64,000 nt of DNA from Sphingopyxis witflariensis (lineage in GTDB: Bacteria > Pseudomonadota > Alphaproteobacteria > Sphingomonadales > Sphingomonadaceae): assembly GCF_002205635.1 (NCBI RefSeq), contig NZ_NISJ01000001.1:620001-684000 (forward strand). Direction: 5' to 3'. The position numbers and the translations under genes were made by a program. The notes under the pieces were generated by a model. The model was not told where the DNA came from and searched no databases. It worked only from the letters and a program-made list of their open reading frames with translations. Of the stretch, positions 52,975-62,370 are shown piece by piece (the first letter of the stretch is position 1; each line of letters opens with the position of its first letter).

Positions 52975-53997
52975 TCAATTGCCCGGGGTGGGATCGACCT
53001 TCTTGTCACCGATATGGGCGTCCAGAAACGCCAATATCCGTGTTTCGACCGGCAAGCGGCTGACCTCAGGCCCAAGGCTGACCGCGCCCATCGGATAGAA
53101 ATGGCCGAAACCCGGCACCCATGCTGTTTCGACCGCGATGCCCTTGGCCGTCAGCGCCTTGATCGCGAAACGCGTGCCCGACTGGATGCCGTCGAGATCA
53201 TTCTGCGCGACGAAGAGCAGCGCGGGAGGCATGTTCGGCCGAACGGTTTCGAACAGATTATAGCCGCTGAGGCCGCCCGACAGCGCGAAGACTGCCTTGA
53301 CCGGGACGCCAATGCCATAAGCGGTGTTGAGCGCGGTGATCGCTCCCGACGAAAAGCCGCCCAAGGCGATCCGGTCGGCGTCGACGCCATATTTTCCGGC
53401 ATTTCCCCGGACATAATCGGTAGCCATCGCCATATCCTCGGCGGCGGCGAGGATCGCGTGCCAATATTGCTCGCGCGTCCGGTCGTCGAGCGGCGGCAGT
53501 CCCATCCGCTGGCGCACGACCTCGATCCGCGCCGTCGCGGTGGGTGACAGGTTGAGCGCCTTCGACACCAGCCTTTTTTCGTCGACCGGCTTTGCCACAG
53601 CGGGATCCTCAGGCGTCAGGCGATAGTCGATCGCGAAACAGACATAGCCGTCGCGCGCGAAGCGGCGGCAATAATCGGCCATCGAACTGTCCTGCGCGCC
53701 ATCCTCGGTATAGCGCTCCTCGCCCTTGTTGCCGCGGTGGAAGGCGCCGCCAAAGGCCATGATGACGGCGGGGCGGTTCGCGAGCAGCTTGCCGTCGGCG
53801 ACGGGGCGGTAGACGTCGACGAGCAGGTCGCGGGTCCGGGGGCGTTCCTGTGATACCTGGATCAGCGCGCGGCCGTAGACCAGGTTACGGGTGAGATGGA
53901 CTTCATATTCGCGGTTCAGATCGGCTTCGGCGGCGGCCGATAGCGGCAGCAGTATTGCAAAGATTGCCGCCGCAAAGGCGGTCGCTCGCCGGATCAT
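52975..53997 (-). CDS. secreted alpha/beta hydrolase
   Basis: 340-residue hydrolase with a signal peptide (1-23, cut after SAAAEA). The esterase fold shows an oxyanion segment MAFGGAFHRGNKG (in place of HGGG), a short CFAIDYRLTPED, nucleophile motif GFSSGA, and a late VPGFGHFYP with the His. The pattern is that of BD-FAE or dienelactone-hydrolase-like esterases. The substrate is unknown; location is periplasmic or extracellular. Confidence 0.85.
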   Translation of the reverse strand: MIRRATAFAAAIFAILLPLSAAAEADLNREYEVHLTRNLVYGRALIQVSQERPRTRDLLVDVYRPVADGKLLANRPAVIMAFGGAFHRGNKGEERYTEDGAQDSSMADYCRRFARDGYVCFAIDYRLTPEDPAVAKPVDEKRLVSKALNLSPTATARIEVVRQRMGLPPLDDRTREQYWHAILAAAEDMAMATDYVRGNAGKYGVDADRIALGGFSSGAITALNTAYGIGVPVKAVFALSGGLSGYNLFETVRPNMPPALLFVAQNDLDGIQSGTRFAIKALTAKGIAVETAWVPGFGHFYPMGAVSLGPEVSRLPVETRILAFLDAHIGDKKVDPTPGN

Positions 53998-54029
53998 GTC
54001 GTTCTTCCTCTGTTTTCTGAAATCAACAT

Positions 54030-54116
54030 GTCATTGCGAGCGCAGCGAAGCAATCCAGAGTGGCTTAACCCGCCCTAGATTGCTTCTCCCCGGCTTTCGC
54101 CGGGGTCGCAATGACG
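54030..54116. repeat. dispersed intergenic palindromic element (copy 5)
   Basis: Left end TGTCATTGCGAGCGCAGCGA and right end GTCGCAATGACG with inner GCAATCCAGAG/CTAGATTGC. The right arm holds an inserted small hairpin CCCCGGCTTTCGCCGGGG, so the arms are of unequal make-up. It lies between two tandem leftward genes. Confidence 0.85.
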
Positions 54117-54122
54117 ATCAGA

Positions 54123-54494
54123 TCAGAAGAGCCGCGATCCGTTCGGCACCGCCCGGTCGGGCGCGAAAAGGATCACCGCGCCTGCCTCGTCGGCGAAACC
54201 CAGCGTCAGCACTTCGGACATAAATTTTCCGATCTGGCGCGGCGGGAAGTTGACCACTGCAGCGACCTGCCGCCCCGGCAGTTCCCCGATCGCGTAACGA
54301 TCGACGATCTGCGCGCTGCTCTTCTTCGTACCGATTGCCGGGCCAAAATCGATCAGCAGCTTATACGCGGGCTTACGCGCCTCGGGGAAAGGCTCGGCGT
54401 TCAAGATCGTGCCGATGCGGATATCGACCTTCAGGAAGTCGTCGAAGGTAATTGCGTCGGCCACGGGAGCGTCGGCGTTATGGTTCAGGTGCAT
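54123..54494 (-). CDS. csaA: tRNA-binding protein CsaA
   Basis: 123-residue single-domain OB-fold protein. FLKVDIRIGTILNAEPFPEA and VNFPPRQIGKFMSEVLTLGF are the CsaA/Trbp111-type signatures; the family binds tRNA and has been linked to protein export chaperoning in Bacillus. The start MHLNHNADAP includes a short non-conserved leader, so a later start is possible. It is isolated between two palindromic repeats. Confidence 0.88.
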   Translation of the reverse strand: MHLNHNADAPVADAITFDDFLKVDIRIGTILNAEPFPEARKPAYKLLIDFGPAIGTKKSSAQIVDRYAIGELPGRQVAAVVNFPPRQIGKFMSEVLTLGFADEAGAVILFAPDRAVPNGSRLF

Positions 54495-54505
54495 CTATCA
54501 AACTC

Positions 54506-54588
54506 CGTCATTGCGAGCGCAGCGAAGCAATCCAGATCTGGTTTACGCCACTCTGGATTGCTTCGTCACTTCGCTCCTCGCAATGACG
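54506..54588. repeat. dispersed intergenic palindromic element (copy 6)
   Basis: CGTCATTGCGAGCGCAGCGA and GCAATCCAGA at left, TCTGGATTGC and CTCCTCGCAATGACG at right. It separates csaA from the pccA gene upstream of it on the same strand. Confidence 0.9.
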
Positions 54589-54600
54589 AGAAGAAGGCGG

Positions 54601-56607
54601 TTATTCCATCTCCAAAATGACCGCGTCGACCGCGAGGCTGTCGCCCTGTGCGGCATTGATGGTCTTCACCGTGCCGGTCTTTTCGGCGCGGAGGATATTT
54701 TCCATCTTCATCGCCTCGACCGTCGCAAGCGGCTGGCCGGCCTCGACCTTGTCGCCTTCGCCGACGTGCAGCGCGACGAGCAGACCCGGCATCGGGCAGA
54801 TCAGGAAGCGCGAGAGATCGGGCGGGATTTTTTCGATCATGTGCGCCGACAAGGGCGCGATGTGCCAGGGCAGGACCTGGACATTATGGATGCGTCCGCG
54901 CGTCGTCATCCGCCAGCCGGCGCGCGTCTTCGCAACCTTGACCGCGAGTTCATCGCCGTCAATCTCGGCAACCACGAGCCGGTCGCCGGGGGTATATTCG
55001 AGCGCGATATCGACCTTGTCGCCGTCGACCTTGATATGCTTGTGGCCGATCTTGACCTTGTGCGCCGCGCCGCCGACGCTGACCTGCCATTTGGCGGGCG
55101 GTTCGAGCCGGTCGCCGAGCTGGCCGTCGGTGCGGCGGGCACGGTCGGCCTCGGCGCTGGCCATGAAGCCTGCGATGGCCGCGAGCGCGCGGACTACATC
55201 TTCTGCAACTTCGGCGCCCGAAAAGCCTTCGGGATATTCTTCGGCGATGAAGCCGGTCGTCAGCTCGCCCGCGCGGAAACGCGGATGCTGCATGATTGCC
55301 GACAGGAAATCGATATTATGGCCGAGCCCTTCGAGCTCGAAGCGGTCGAGCGCCGCGACCTGCAGGTCAGCGGCTTCGTCACGGGTCTTGCCCCAGGTGA
55401 TCAGCTTGGCGATCATCGGGTCGTAGAAGATCGACACTTCGCCGCCTTCCTCGACACCCGCGTCAACGCGCACGCCGTCCTCGCCGCGCTCGTCGCCTGC
55501 CCATGCGGGAACGGGGGTGCGATAACGCACGAGACGGCCCGTCGAGGGCAGGAAGCCGCGATAGGGATCCTCGGCATAGACGCGGTTTTCAATCGCCCAG
55601 CCGTCGATCTTGATATCATCCTGCGTCAGTTCGAGCTTTTCGCCCGCGGCGACGCGGATCATCTGTTCAACGAGATCGATGCCGGTGATCGCCTCGGTCA
55701 CCGGATGCTCGACCTGAAGCCGGGTGTTCATTTCGAGGAAGTAGAAGCTCTCGCCCGTCGGGTCGGCGCCGCTGACGATCAGTTCGACCGTGCCCGCGCT
55801 ATAATAGCCGACGGCGCGCGCGAGTGCGACGCACTGTTCGCCCATCGCCTTGCGCATCTTTTCGGTCACGAACGGCGACGGGGCTTCCTCGACCACCTTC
55901 TGGTGGCGGCGCTGGATCGAACATTCGCGCTCGTTCAGATAGAGGATATTGCCATGCTGATCGCCGAGGATCTGGATCTCGATGTGGCGCGGGTTGAGGA
56001 TGAATTTCTCGATGAAGACGCGATCGTCGCCGAAGCTGTTGAGCCCTTCGCGCTTGGTCGCCTCAAAGCCTTCGCGGACGTCCTTTTCGTCATAGGCGAG
56101 GCGCATGCCTTTGCCGCCACCGCCCGCCGATGCCTTCATCATCACCGGATAGCCGATCTCGTTCGCGATGCGGACGGCATGTTCGGTATCGTCGATCTCG
56201 CCGACGAAGCCCGGGACGACATTGACCCCGGCTTCCAGCGCGAGCTTCTTCGATTCAATCTTGTCACCCATCGCGGCGATCGCGTTCACCGGCGGGCCGA
56301 CGAAGGCGATGCCTTCCTTGGCCAGCGCCTCGGCGAAGCTGGTGCGTTCGGACAGGAATCCATAGCCCGGATGCACCGCATCGGCGCCGGTCTGCTTGCA
56401 CGCCGCAATGATCTTGTCGGCGATCAGATAGGATTCGGACGCAGGCGAGGCGCCAATATGCACCGCCTCGTCGGCCATCTGGACGAAGGGCGCACGCGCA
56501 TCGGCGTCCGAATAGACGGCGACGGTCGCAATGCCCATGCGGCGCGCGGTCTTGATGACGCGGCAGGCGATTTCACCGCGGTTGGCAATCAGGATTTTCT
56601 TAAACAT
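54601..56607 (-). CDS. pccA: propionyl-CoA carboxylase, biotin-carrying alpha subunit
   Basis: 668-residue biotin carboxylase plus biotin carrier protein. The N-terminal ILIANRGEIACRVIKTARRM, the ATP-grasp loop KASAGGGGKGMR (about 151-162), EMNTRLQVEHPVTE and the C-terminal biotin site VEAMKMEN are all present. It carboxylates biotin for propionyl-CoA carboxylase. PCC is preferred to acetyl- or methylcrotonyl-CoA carboxylase because methylmalonyl-CoA mutase and epimerase genes are in the same run. The beta (carboxyltransferase) subunit is not in the window. It begins 4 bp after a small secreted-protein gene. Confidence 0.93.
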   Translation of the reverse strand: MFKKILIANRGEIACRVIKTARRMGIATVAVYSDADARAPFVQMADEAVHIGASPASESYLIADKIIAACKQTGADAVHPGYGFLSERTSFAEALAKEGIAFVGPPVNAIAAMGDKIESKKLALEAGVNVVPGFVGEIDDTEHAVRIANEIGYPVMMKASAGGGGKGMRLAYDEKDVREGFEATKREGLNSFGDDRVFIEKFILNPRHIEIQILGDQHGNILYLNERECSIQRRHQKVVEEAPSPFVTEKMRKAMGEQCVALARAVGYYSAGTVELIVSGADPTGESFYFLEMNTRLQVEHPVTEAITGIDLVEQMIRVAAGEKLELTQDDIKIDGWAIENRVYAEDPYRGFLPSTGRLVRYRTPVPAWAGDERGEDGVRVDAGVEEGGEVSIFYDPMIAKLITWGKTRDEAADLQVAALDRFELEGLGHNIDFLSAIMQHPRFRAGELTTGFIAEEYPEGFSGAEVAEDVVRALAAIAGFMASAEADRARRTDGQLGDRLEPPAKWQVSVGGAAHKVKIGHKHIKVDGDKVDIALEYTPGDRLVVAEIDGDELAVKVAKTRAGWRMTTRGRIHNVQVLPWHIAPLSAHMIEKIPPDLSRFLICPMPGLLVALHVGEGDKVEAGQPLATVEAMKMENILRAEKTGTVKTINAAQGDSLAVDAVILEME

Positions 56608-56611
56608 CGTC

Positions 56612-57004
56612 TCAATATTCCTCGATGAGGGCTTTTAAGTCTTTGGTGCGTTGTTCGGTGAGCGTCCGCATGCAGCCGCTGATCATCATCGGTTCGGCCG
56701 ACCCGCCACGCATCGTGTAGCCTTCGCTGGCGCAATGCTTGTCGCGATAGGTGATCCAGGCGCGCTGTGCGGCGAGGAGCGTGTCGTAATAGCCGGGGCG
56801 GTTGTCCTGGGTCCGGTCGAACTCGCGGTCCTGCGCCTTCATCGCGGCGGCCGTCAGTTTCCACTGCGCGTTGAGCGCGGCGTCGGCGCGCTCATATTCC
56901 TGATAGGCGCAGGCGTTCAGTTCAAACTGGGCCATGGCATTGTCGCAATCGACCGCGGGCTCGGCGGCCATCGCGGACAAGAGCAGCAAGGGTGCGATGA
57001 TCAT
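56612..57004 (-). CDS. small secreted DUF1311 (LprI-type) protein
   Basis: 130-residue protein with a short signal peptide (MIIAPLLLLSAMAAEPA) and a DUF1311 domain: CDNAMAQFELNACAYQEYERAD, then AQRAWITYRDKHCASEG and a C-terminal MRTLTEQRTKDLKALIEEY. Cysteines likely form disulfides in the periplasm. Some family members inhibit lysozyme; function here is unknown. The start overlaps the stop of the upstream small membrane-protein gene (ATGA), and pccA follows 4 bp after the stop. Confidence 0.85.
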   Translation of the reverse strand: MIIAPLLLLSAMAAEPAVDCDNAMAQFELNACAYQEYERADAALNAQWKLTAAAMKAQDREFDRTQDNRPGYYDTLLAAQRAWITYRDKHCASEGYTMRGGSAEPMMISGCMRTLTEQRTKDLKALIEEY

Positions 57005-57252
57005 TCGGTCGTCTCCGTCGGTGCCGGCTCTGCGGCAGGTTTGCGATACAGGCGGCTGATCTGCCGCGCCCAATAGAGGATCAGCGCGAGCGCACCGATC
57101 CACAGCAGATTTTCAACCCACAGCGGGCCGCCCTCGCCGGGCGCCCTGCCCAGCCGCACACCCTGCATATCGCCCGCCACCACGCCGAGCGCGCAGGAGG
57201 CGGGCAGCAGGAGCAGCGAGATCAGCAGGGCGAGGAGCGGCTTTCGTGTCAC
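57001..57252 (-). CDS. small two-helix membrane protein
   Basis: 83-residue protein with an N-terminal hydrophobic segment (5-25, possibly a signal anchor) and a second helix at about 47-61 (VENLLWIGALALILYWA), ending in a Pro/Glu-rich tail. No family was recognised. The start is GTG and overlaps the stop of a 37-residue gene (GTGA); its stop overlaps the next gene start (ATGA). Confidence 0.65.
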   Translation of the reverse strand: MTRKPLLALLISLLLLPASCALGVVAGDMQGVRLGRAPGEGGPLWVENLLWIGALALILYWARQISRLYRKPAAEPAPTETTE

Positions 57253-57362
57253 TCGGCGTCACTCTGACAAAAAACGACCTTTACGATATCGCTGCCGCGT
57301 GTCGGCTTGACGACGCTGCAGGCGATTTCGCGCCGCTTGCCGATCGGAGCTTTAGTGAACAT
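57249..57362 (-). CDS. 37-residue protein in the bioB-pccA run
   Basis: Short frame starting [20 protein letters not shown] and ending CQSDAE. Its ATG shares bases with the stop of the 123-residue gene upstream (TAATG), and its stop overlaps the GTG of the next gene (GTGA). Two Cys residues (15 and 32) and a basic N-terminal part are visible. No family was recognised. Overlaps on both sides make it a credible coupled gene, though it might be only a translational bridge. Confidence 0.5.
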   Translation of the reverse strand: MFTKAPIGKRREIACSVVKPTRGSDIVKVVFCQSDAE

Positions 57363-57733
57363 TAGCGTTCCTTCCTGACGGGCTGCCATCGACCCGTAAG
57401 TCGATATGTAGCGCCCTGTTGCTTTCTCAGGCTAAAGCTCTCGAATGATCCCGAGGCAGGTATTTCCACTCCACAGTCAGGAAGTTCCTCAGGCAAAATA
57501 TTCGGATCCCAACGAACATGATATGTCTTCTTGCGCATGCCCTTCAATGTTCGGGCAGCTACAATATGACCCTCGCCTCGCTCGCGGGAATCGATCACGA
57601 ACGTACCCTCGGCGATCACGTCGCTGAACTTACGCATCTTTTCTATAGACGTAGGGATACAGGCGATCGCGTCCGGAGCGATCAAGAAGGCAGCGATTGC
57701 TATGCCAACCCCGTAAGCTCGGGTGTTCCTCAT
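57362..57733 (-). CDS. small secreted protein of unknown function
   Basis: 123-residue protein with a signal peptide ([19 protein letters not shown], cut near DAIA). The mature part has two well-spaced cysteines (CIPTSIEKM at the N-terminus, PDCGVEIP in the middle) and strands such as [20 protein letters not shown]. No family was recognised. The start overlaps the bioB stop (ATGA), so it is cotranslated with bioB. Confidence 0.65.
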   Translation of the reverse strand: MRNTRAYGVGIAIAAFLIAPDAIACIPTSIEKMRKFSDVIAEGTFVIDSRERGEGHIVAARTLKGMRKKTYHVRWDPNILPEELPDCGVEIPASGSFESFSLRKQQGATYRLTGRWQPVRKER

Positions 57734-58734
57734 TCAGCGGCTTCCATCCGCATCGGCTCTTCGCCCTCCATCGGCTTGAGGCCGAGTTTCGCGAACAGGG
57801 CGGCATCCTTGCTGTCGCCGGCATTGGCGGTCGTCAGCAGCTTGTCGCCGGTGAAGATGCTGTTCGCGCCCGCCATAAAGCAGAGCGCCTGCGTCGCATC
57901 CGACATGCTCTCGCGGCCCGCCGACAGGCGGATCATGCTCATCGGCATGGTGACGCGCGCGACGGCGACGGTGCGGACGAATTCGATATCGTCGATCGCG
58001 GCGAGCGGGGTGTCCGCCAGCATGTCGCCGAGCACGGTGCCCTTCACCGGGACCAGTGCATTGATCGGCACGCTGCCCGGATGCTCCGGCAACGTCGCGA
58101 GCGCATGGATGAAACCGACGCGGTCGGCGCGGTTTTCGCCCATGCCGAGAATGCCGCCGCTGCACACATTGATGCCCGCGCTGCGCACTTCTTCCAACGT
58201 GTCGAGGCGTTCCTGAAAGGTCCGCGTCGTGATGACATTGCCGTAATTTTCGGGGCTGGTGTCGATATTATGGTTATAATAGTCGAGGCCGGCGACCGCG
58301 AGCGTCTGCGCCTGTTCCTTGCTGAGCATCCCCAGCGTCATGCAGGTTTCCATGCCCATCTGGCGCACGCCCTCGATCATCTCGACGATCGCGGGCATGT
58401 CGCGCTCCTTGGGGTTGCGCCATGCGGCGCCCATGCAGAAACGCTGCGATCCCGAATCCTTCGCCTGCGCCGCCGCCTGCAACACCGCGCGGACGTCCAT
58501 CAGCTTGGTTGCCTTGAGGCCGCTGTCGGCGCTCTTGGACTGCGAGCAATAGCCGCAATCCTCGACGCAGCCGCCGGTCTTGATGCTGAGCAGCGTGCAA
58601 AGTTGCACCTCGCCACGCGCATGATGACGGCGGTGGACGCCCTGCGCCTCCCACATCAGTTCGTCGAACGGCAGGTCGAACAGCGCGGCGATTTCCTCGC
58701 GCGTCCAGTCGGTGCGGGTGATGTCTTGGGTCAT
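57730..58734 (-). CDS. bioB: biotin synthase
   Basis: 334-residue radical SAM enzyme that inserts sulfur into dethiobiotin. Cys56, Cys60 and Cys63 ([13 protein letters not shown]) bind the [4Fe-4S] cluster; further conserved blocks are [10 protein letters not shown] and [16 protein letters not shown]. It overlaps metY upstream and a small secreted-protein gene downstream by ATGA each. It lies in the same leftward run as biotin-dependent pccA; bioA, bioD and bioF are not in the window. Confidence 0.96.
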   Translation of the reverse strand: MTQDITRTDWTREEIAALFDLPFDELMWEAQGVHRRHHARGEVQLCTLLSIKTGGCVEDCGYCSQSKSADSGLKATKLMDVRAVLQAAAQAKDSGSQRFCMGAAWRNPKERDMPAIVEMIEGVRQMGMETCMTLGMLSKEQAQTLAVAGLDYYNHNIDTSPENYGNVITTRTFQERLDTLEEVRSAGINVCSGGILGMGENRADRVGFIHALATLPEHPGSVPINALVPVKGTVLGDMLADTPLAAIDDIEFVRTVAVARVTMPMSMIRLSAGRESMSDATQALCFMAGANSIFTGDKLLTTANAGDSKDAALFAKLGLKPMEGEEPMRMEAAE

Positions 58735-60008
58735 GCGATTTTCTCCAGCGCCTGAGCGAGGTCGGCGATGATGTCTTCGATATTTTCGATGCCCACCGAC
58801 ACGCGCACGACATCGGGGCCAGCGCCCGCCTGCACCAGTTCGTCTTCCGACAACTGGCTGTGGGTGGTCGATGCGGGGTGGATGATCAGCGAGCGGGTGT
58901 CGCCCAGATTGGCGAGGTGGCTGAACAGCTCGACCGACGAGACGAGCTTGACCCCGGCGTCATATCCGCCCTTGAGGCCGAAGGTGAACACCGAACCGCC
59001 GCGGCCGCCCAGATATTTCTGCGCGAGTTCGTTGTACGGACTGTCGGGGAGGCCCGCATAGGACACCCAGCCGATCTTCGGATGCGCCTTCAGCCATTTG
59101 GCGAGTTCGACCGCATTGCTGCAATGCCGGTCCATGCGCAGCGCCAGCGTTTCCATGCCGGTGAGCGCGAGAAAGGCATTCATCGGCGCGAGCGCCGGGC
59201 CGAGATCTCGCAGGCCGAGGGTCCGCGTCGCGAGGATGAAGGCGAGATTGCCGAACGCCTCGGTGAACTTCAGCCCGTGATAGGAGGCATTGGGTTCGCT
59301 GAGCGTCGGATATTTGCCGCCCTTCGCCCAGTCGAAACTGCCCGCGTCGATGATCACCCCGCCAATGGCATTGCCATGCCCGTTGAGAAATTTGGTCGTT
59401 GAGTGGACCACAATGTCGGCGCCATGCTCGATCGGGCGGCACAGCATCGGGGTTGCCATCGTGTTGTCGACGATCAGCGGCACGCCGGCATCATGCGCGA
59501 CCTTGGCGATCGCTTCGATGTCCTGGACCACGCCGCCGGGGTTGGCGAGGCTTTCGATGAACACCGCGCGGGTCTTGTCATTGATCGCGGCGGCGACATT
59601 GTCGGCATTATCGGCGTCGACGAAATGTGTATTCCACGCCATTTTGCGGAAGCTGTGGCCGAGCTGGTTGAGCGATCCGCCATAAAGCTTCTTCGCCGCG
59701 ACAATCTCGCAGCCCGGCTCCATCAGCGTGTGAAACGCGAGGAACTGCGCAGCATGGCCCGATGCCACGGCGAGCGCGCCGACGCCGCCCTCGAGCGCGG
59801 CAATCTTGCCTTCGAGCGCGCCGTTGGTCGGGTTCATGATCCGCGTGTAGATGTTCCCGAATTCCTGGAGGTTGAACAGCCGCGAGGCATGTTCGACATC
59901 GTCGAAGACATAGGATGCGGTCTGATAGATGGGCGTGATCCGCGCCTTGGTCGTCGGGTCGGGCGCGGTTCCGGCATGGACCGCCATCGTTTCGGGTTTG
60001 TGGGTCAC
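58731..60008 (-). CDS. metY: O-acetylhomoserine aminocarboxypropyltransferase (sulfhydrylase)
   Basis: 425-residue PLP enzyme of the Cys/Met metabolism family. It begins [20 protein letters not shown], has [20 protein letters not shown], and the PLP Lys is in [12 protein letters not shown]. The length and the [16 protein letters not shown] block match MetY, which makes homocysteine from O-acetylhomoserine and sulfide. MetZ-type use of O-succinylhomoserine is less likely. It overlaps bioB by 4 bp; methylmalonyl-CoA mutase lies 30 bp upstream. Homocysteine leads to SAM, a BioB cosubstrate, so the grouping makes some metabolic sense. Confidence 0.93.
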   Translation of the reverse strand: MTHKPETMAVHAGTAPDPTTKARITPIYQTASYVFDDVEHASRLFNLQEFGNIYTRIMNPTNGALEGKIAALEGGVGALAVASGHAAQFLAFHTLMEPGCEIVAAKKLYGGSLNQLGHSFRKMAWNTHFVDADNADNVAAAINDKTRAVFIESLANPGGVVQDIEAIAKVAHDAGVPLIVDNTMATPMLCRPIEHGADIVVHSTTKFLNGHGNAIGGVIIDAGSFDWAKGGKYPTLSEPNASYHGLKFTEAFGNLAFILATRTLGLRDLGPALAPMNAFLALTGMETLALRMDRHCSNAVELAKWLKAHPKIGWVSYAGLPDSPYNELAQKYLGGRGGSVFTFGLKGGYDAGVKLVSSVELFSHLANLGDTRSLIIHPASTTHSQLSEDELVQAGAGPDVVRVSVGIENIEDIIADLAQALEKIA

Positions 60009-60038
60009 GGCTTCAACATCTCCATCACAGGATAAGGT

Positions 60039-62192
60039 TCAGGCGGCTTGGTCCGCATCAAGCGGCGGCATATTATGCCCAAGCAGCCTCAGCACATCGG
60101 CGGCACATTCGACGACATTGCTGCCGGGTCCATAGATGCCCTGCACCCCGGCGTCGCGCAGATATTGATAGTCCTGCGGCGGTATAACCCCGCCAGCGAT
60201 CACCTTGATGTCGCCCCGGCCCGCTTCCTTCAGCTTGCCGATCAATTCGGGGATCAGCGTCTTGTGACCCGCCGCGAGGCTCGACGCGCCGACGACATCG
60301 ACGCCGCTTTCCAATGCGAGCACGACGGTTTCACCGGGGGTCTGGAACAAGGGCCCCGATACGACGTCAAAACCCATGTCGCCGAACGCCGAGGCGATGA
60401 CATTGGCGCCGCGATCGTGGCCGTCCTGCCCCATTTTCGCGACAAGCAATTTGGGTTTGCGCCCCATACGGCGTTCGACCGCCGCGACGCCGTCGAGCAC
60501 CTGCTGCCAGCGGGCATCGCCTTCATAGGGCGCGCCATAGACTCCCTTCACCGGGGTCGGCTGAGTGCCATAGCGATCGAAACTTTCCTCCATCGCCGAG
60601 CTGATTTCGCCGAGCGTCGCGCGGGCGCGGGCAGCTTCGACCGCGAGTGCGAGCAGGTTGTTCTCGATGCTCGACTCGCCCGCCGCGCCGTCGCGCAGCG
60701 CCTTCAGGGCCGCCTGACACGCGGCTTCGTCGCGGTTCGCCTTGGTCTTGTTGATGCGCGCGATCTGGCCTTCGCGCACCTTGGCGTTATCGATGTCGAG
60801 GGTTTCGAGGAGATCCTCGTCCTTCAGGCGATATTTGTTCACCCCGACGATCACATCGTCGCCGCGATCGACGCGCGCCTGGCGGGCGGCGGCGGCGGTT
60901 TCGATCATCGCCTTGGGCCAGCCTGCCGCGACGGCTTTCGCCATGCCGCCTTCGGACTGGACGCGGTCGATGATTTCCTGCGCCGCATCGACGAGCTGCT
61001 GGGTCAGCGCCTCGACATAATAGCTGCCGCCGAGGGGATCGACGACCTTGGTCATCCCCGTCTCTTCCTGAATGACGATCTGGGTGTTGCGCGCGATACG
61101 CGCCGAGAAGTCGGTCGGTAGCGCGATCGCCTCATCCAGCGCGTTGGTGTGCAGCGACTGAGTGCCGCCGAGCATCGCCGCCATCGCCTCGATCGTCGTG
61201 CGCATGACGTTGTTGTAGGGGTCCTGCTCGGTGAGCGAGACGCCCGACGTCTGGCAATGCGTGCGCAGCATTTTCGACCGCTCGTCCTGCGCGCCGAGCG
61301 TCGTCATCGCGCGATGCCACAGCACGCGCGCCGCGCGCAGCTTGGCGATCTCCATGAAGAAATTCATGCCGATCGCGAAAAAGAAGCTCAGCCGCCCGGC
61401 GAATTTGTCGATGTCGAGGCCCGAGGCGACGCCATATTTCACATATTCCATGCCGTCGGCGATGGTGAAGGCCAGTTCTTGCACCTGCGTCGCGCCGGCT
61501 TCCTGCATATGATAGCCGCTGATCGAGATGCTGTTGAATTTCGGCATCTCGCGCGACGTATAGCCGAAGATGTCGCTGATAATCCGCATGCTCGGCTCAG
61601 GCGGGTAGATATAGGTGTTGCGGACCATGAACTCTTTGAGAATGTCGTTCTGGATCGTGCCGTCGAGCAATTTGCGATCGACGCCCTGCTCCTCGCCTGC
61701 AACGATGAAGAAGGCGAGGATCGGGATCACCGCGCCGTTCATCGTCATCGACACCGACATCTGGTCGAGCGGAATGCCGTCGAAGAGGATCTTCATATCT
61801 TCGACGCTGTCGATCGCGACCCCGGCCTTGCCGACGTCGCCGGTGACGCGCGGATGGTCGCTGTCATAGCCGCGATGGGTCGCGAGGTCGAAGGCGACCG
61901 ACAGCCCCTTTTGCCCCGCGGCGAGGTTGCGGCGATAGAAGGCGTTCGATTCCTCGGCGGTCGAGAAGCCCGCATATTGCCGGATCGTCCATGGGCGACC
62001 AGCATACATCGACGCGCGGACACCGCGCGTGAAGGGCGCGAAACCGGGCAGGCCGGGATCGGTCGTGACATCCTCCGCCGTATAGAGCGGCTTGACGTCG
62101 ATCCCCTCGGCGGTGTGCCAGGTGAGGTCCTTGCCCTTCACTTCCTTGGTCGCGGCGGCGGCCCATTGGTCGATGGTCGGTTTGTCGGTCAT
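60039..62192 (-). CDS. mcm: methylmalonyl-CoA mutase
   Basis: 717-residue adenosylcobalamin enzyme converting methylmalonyl-CoA to succinyl-CoA, as one chain with substrate and cobalamin domains. The N-terminal barrel contains [20 protein letters not shown] and [14 protein letters not shown]; the C-terminal B12 domain has [20 protein letters not shown], whose His binds cobalt. Length matches the large (catalytic) subunit family MutB/ScpA. The gene precedes metY by 30 bp and follows the epimerase gene across a multi-hairpin element. Confidence 0.96.
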   Translation of the reverse strand: MTDKPTIDQWAAAATKEVKGKDLTWHTAEGIDVKPLYTAEDVTTDPGLPGFAPFTRGVRASMYAGRPWTIRQYAGFSTAEESNAFYRRNLAAGQKGLSVAFDLATHRGYDSDHPRVTGDVGKAGVAIDSVEDMKILFDGIPLDQMSVSMTMNGAVIPILAFFIVAGEEQGVDRKLLDGTIQNDILKEFMVRNTYIYPPEPSMRIISDIFGYTSREMPKFNSISISGYHMQEAGATQVQELAFTIADGMEYVKYGVASGLDIDKFAGRLSFFFAIGMNFFMEIAKLRAARVLWHRAMTTLGAQDERSKMLRTHCQTSGVSLTEQDPYNNVMRTTIEAMAAMLGGTQSLHTNALDEAIALPTDFSARIARNTQIVIQEETGMTKVVDPLGGSYYVEALTQQLVDAAQEIIDRVQSEGGMAKAVAAGWPKAMIETAAAARQARVDRGDDVIVGVNKYRLKDEDLLETLDIDNAKVREGQIARINKTKANRDEAACQAALKALRDGAAGESSIENNLLALAVEAARARATLGEISSAMEESFDRYGTQPTPVKGVYGAPYEGDARWQQVLDGVAAVERRMGRKPKLLVAKMGQDGHDRGANVIASAFGDMGFDVVSGPLFQTPGETVVLALESGVDVVGASSLAAGHKTLIPELIGKLKEAGRGDIKVIAGGVIPPQDYQYLRDAGVQGIYGPGSNVVECAADVLRLLGHNMPPLDADQAA

Positions 62193-62205
62193 ATTGCAAT
62201 CCCTT

Positions 62206-62360
62206 CCTCTCCCACCGGGAGAGGATATGAAGGCTTGGCGGCTTTGCCGCCTAGCCGGAGTTGGTGAGGGCGGCGCCCTCTCGATAGTTCCATCCCCTCA
62301 CCCAGCTTCGCCTAGGTCCGTCGGACCAAGGCTGCGCAACCCTCTCCCGATGGGAGAGGG
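62206..62360. repeat. multi-hairpin intergenic element between epimerase and mutase genes
   Basis: The outer hairpins are CCTCTCCCACCGGGAGAGG (62206-62224) and a 9-bp stem CCCTCTCCC/GGGAGAGGG (62340-62360). Between them are GGCGGCTTTGCCGCC (62237-62251) and GGTCCGTCGGACC. This CTCTCCC/GGGAGAG type of repeat differs from the other two families in the window. It lies between two tandem leftward genes, with no open frame. Confidence 0.8.
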
Positions 62361-62370
62361 GGTGGAAGGC

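Noticed and set aside
60009..60038. SAM riboswitch before metY
   Set aside because: Only 30 bases separate metY from the upstream mutase gene, too short for any known SAM riboswitch, and no conserved core was seen.
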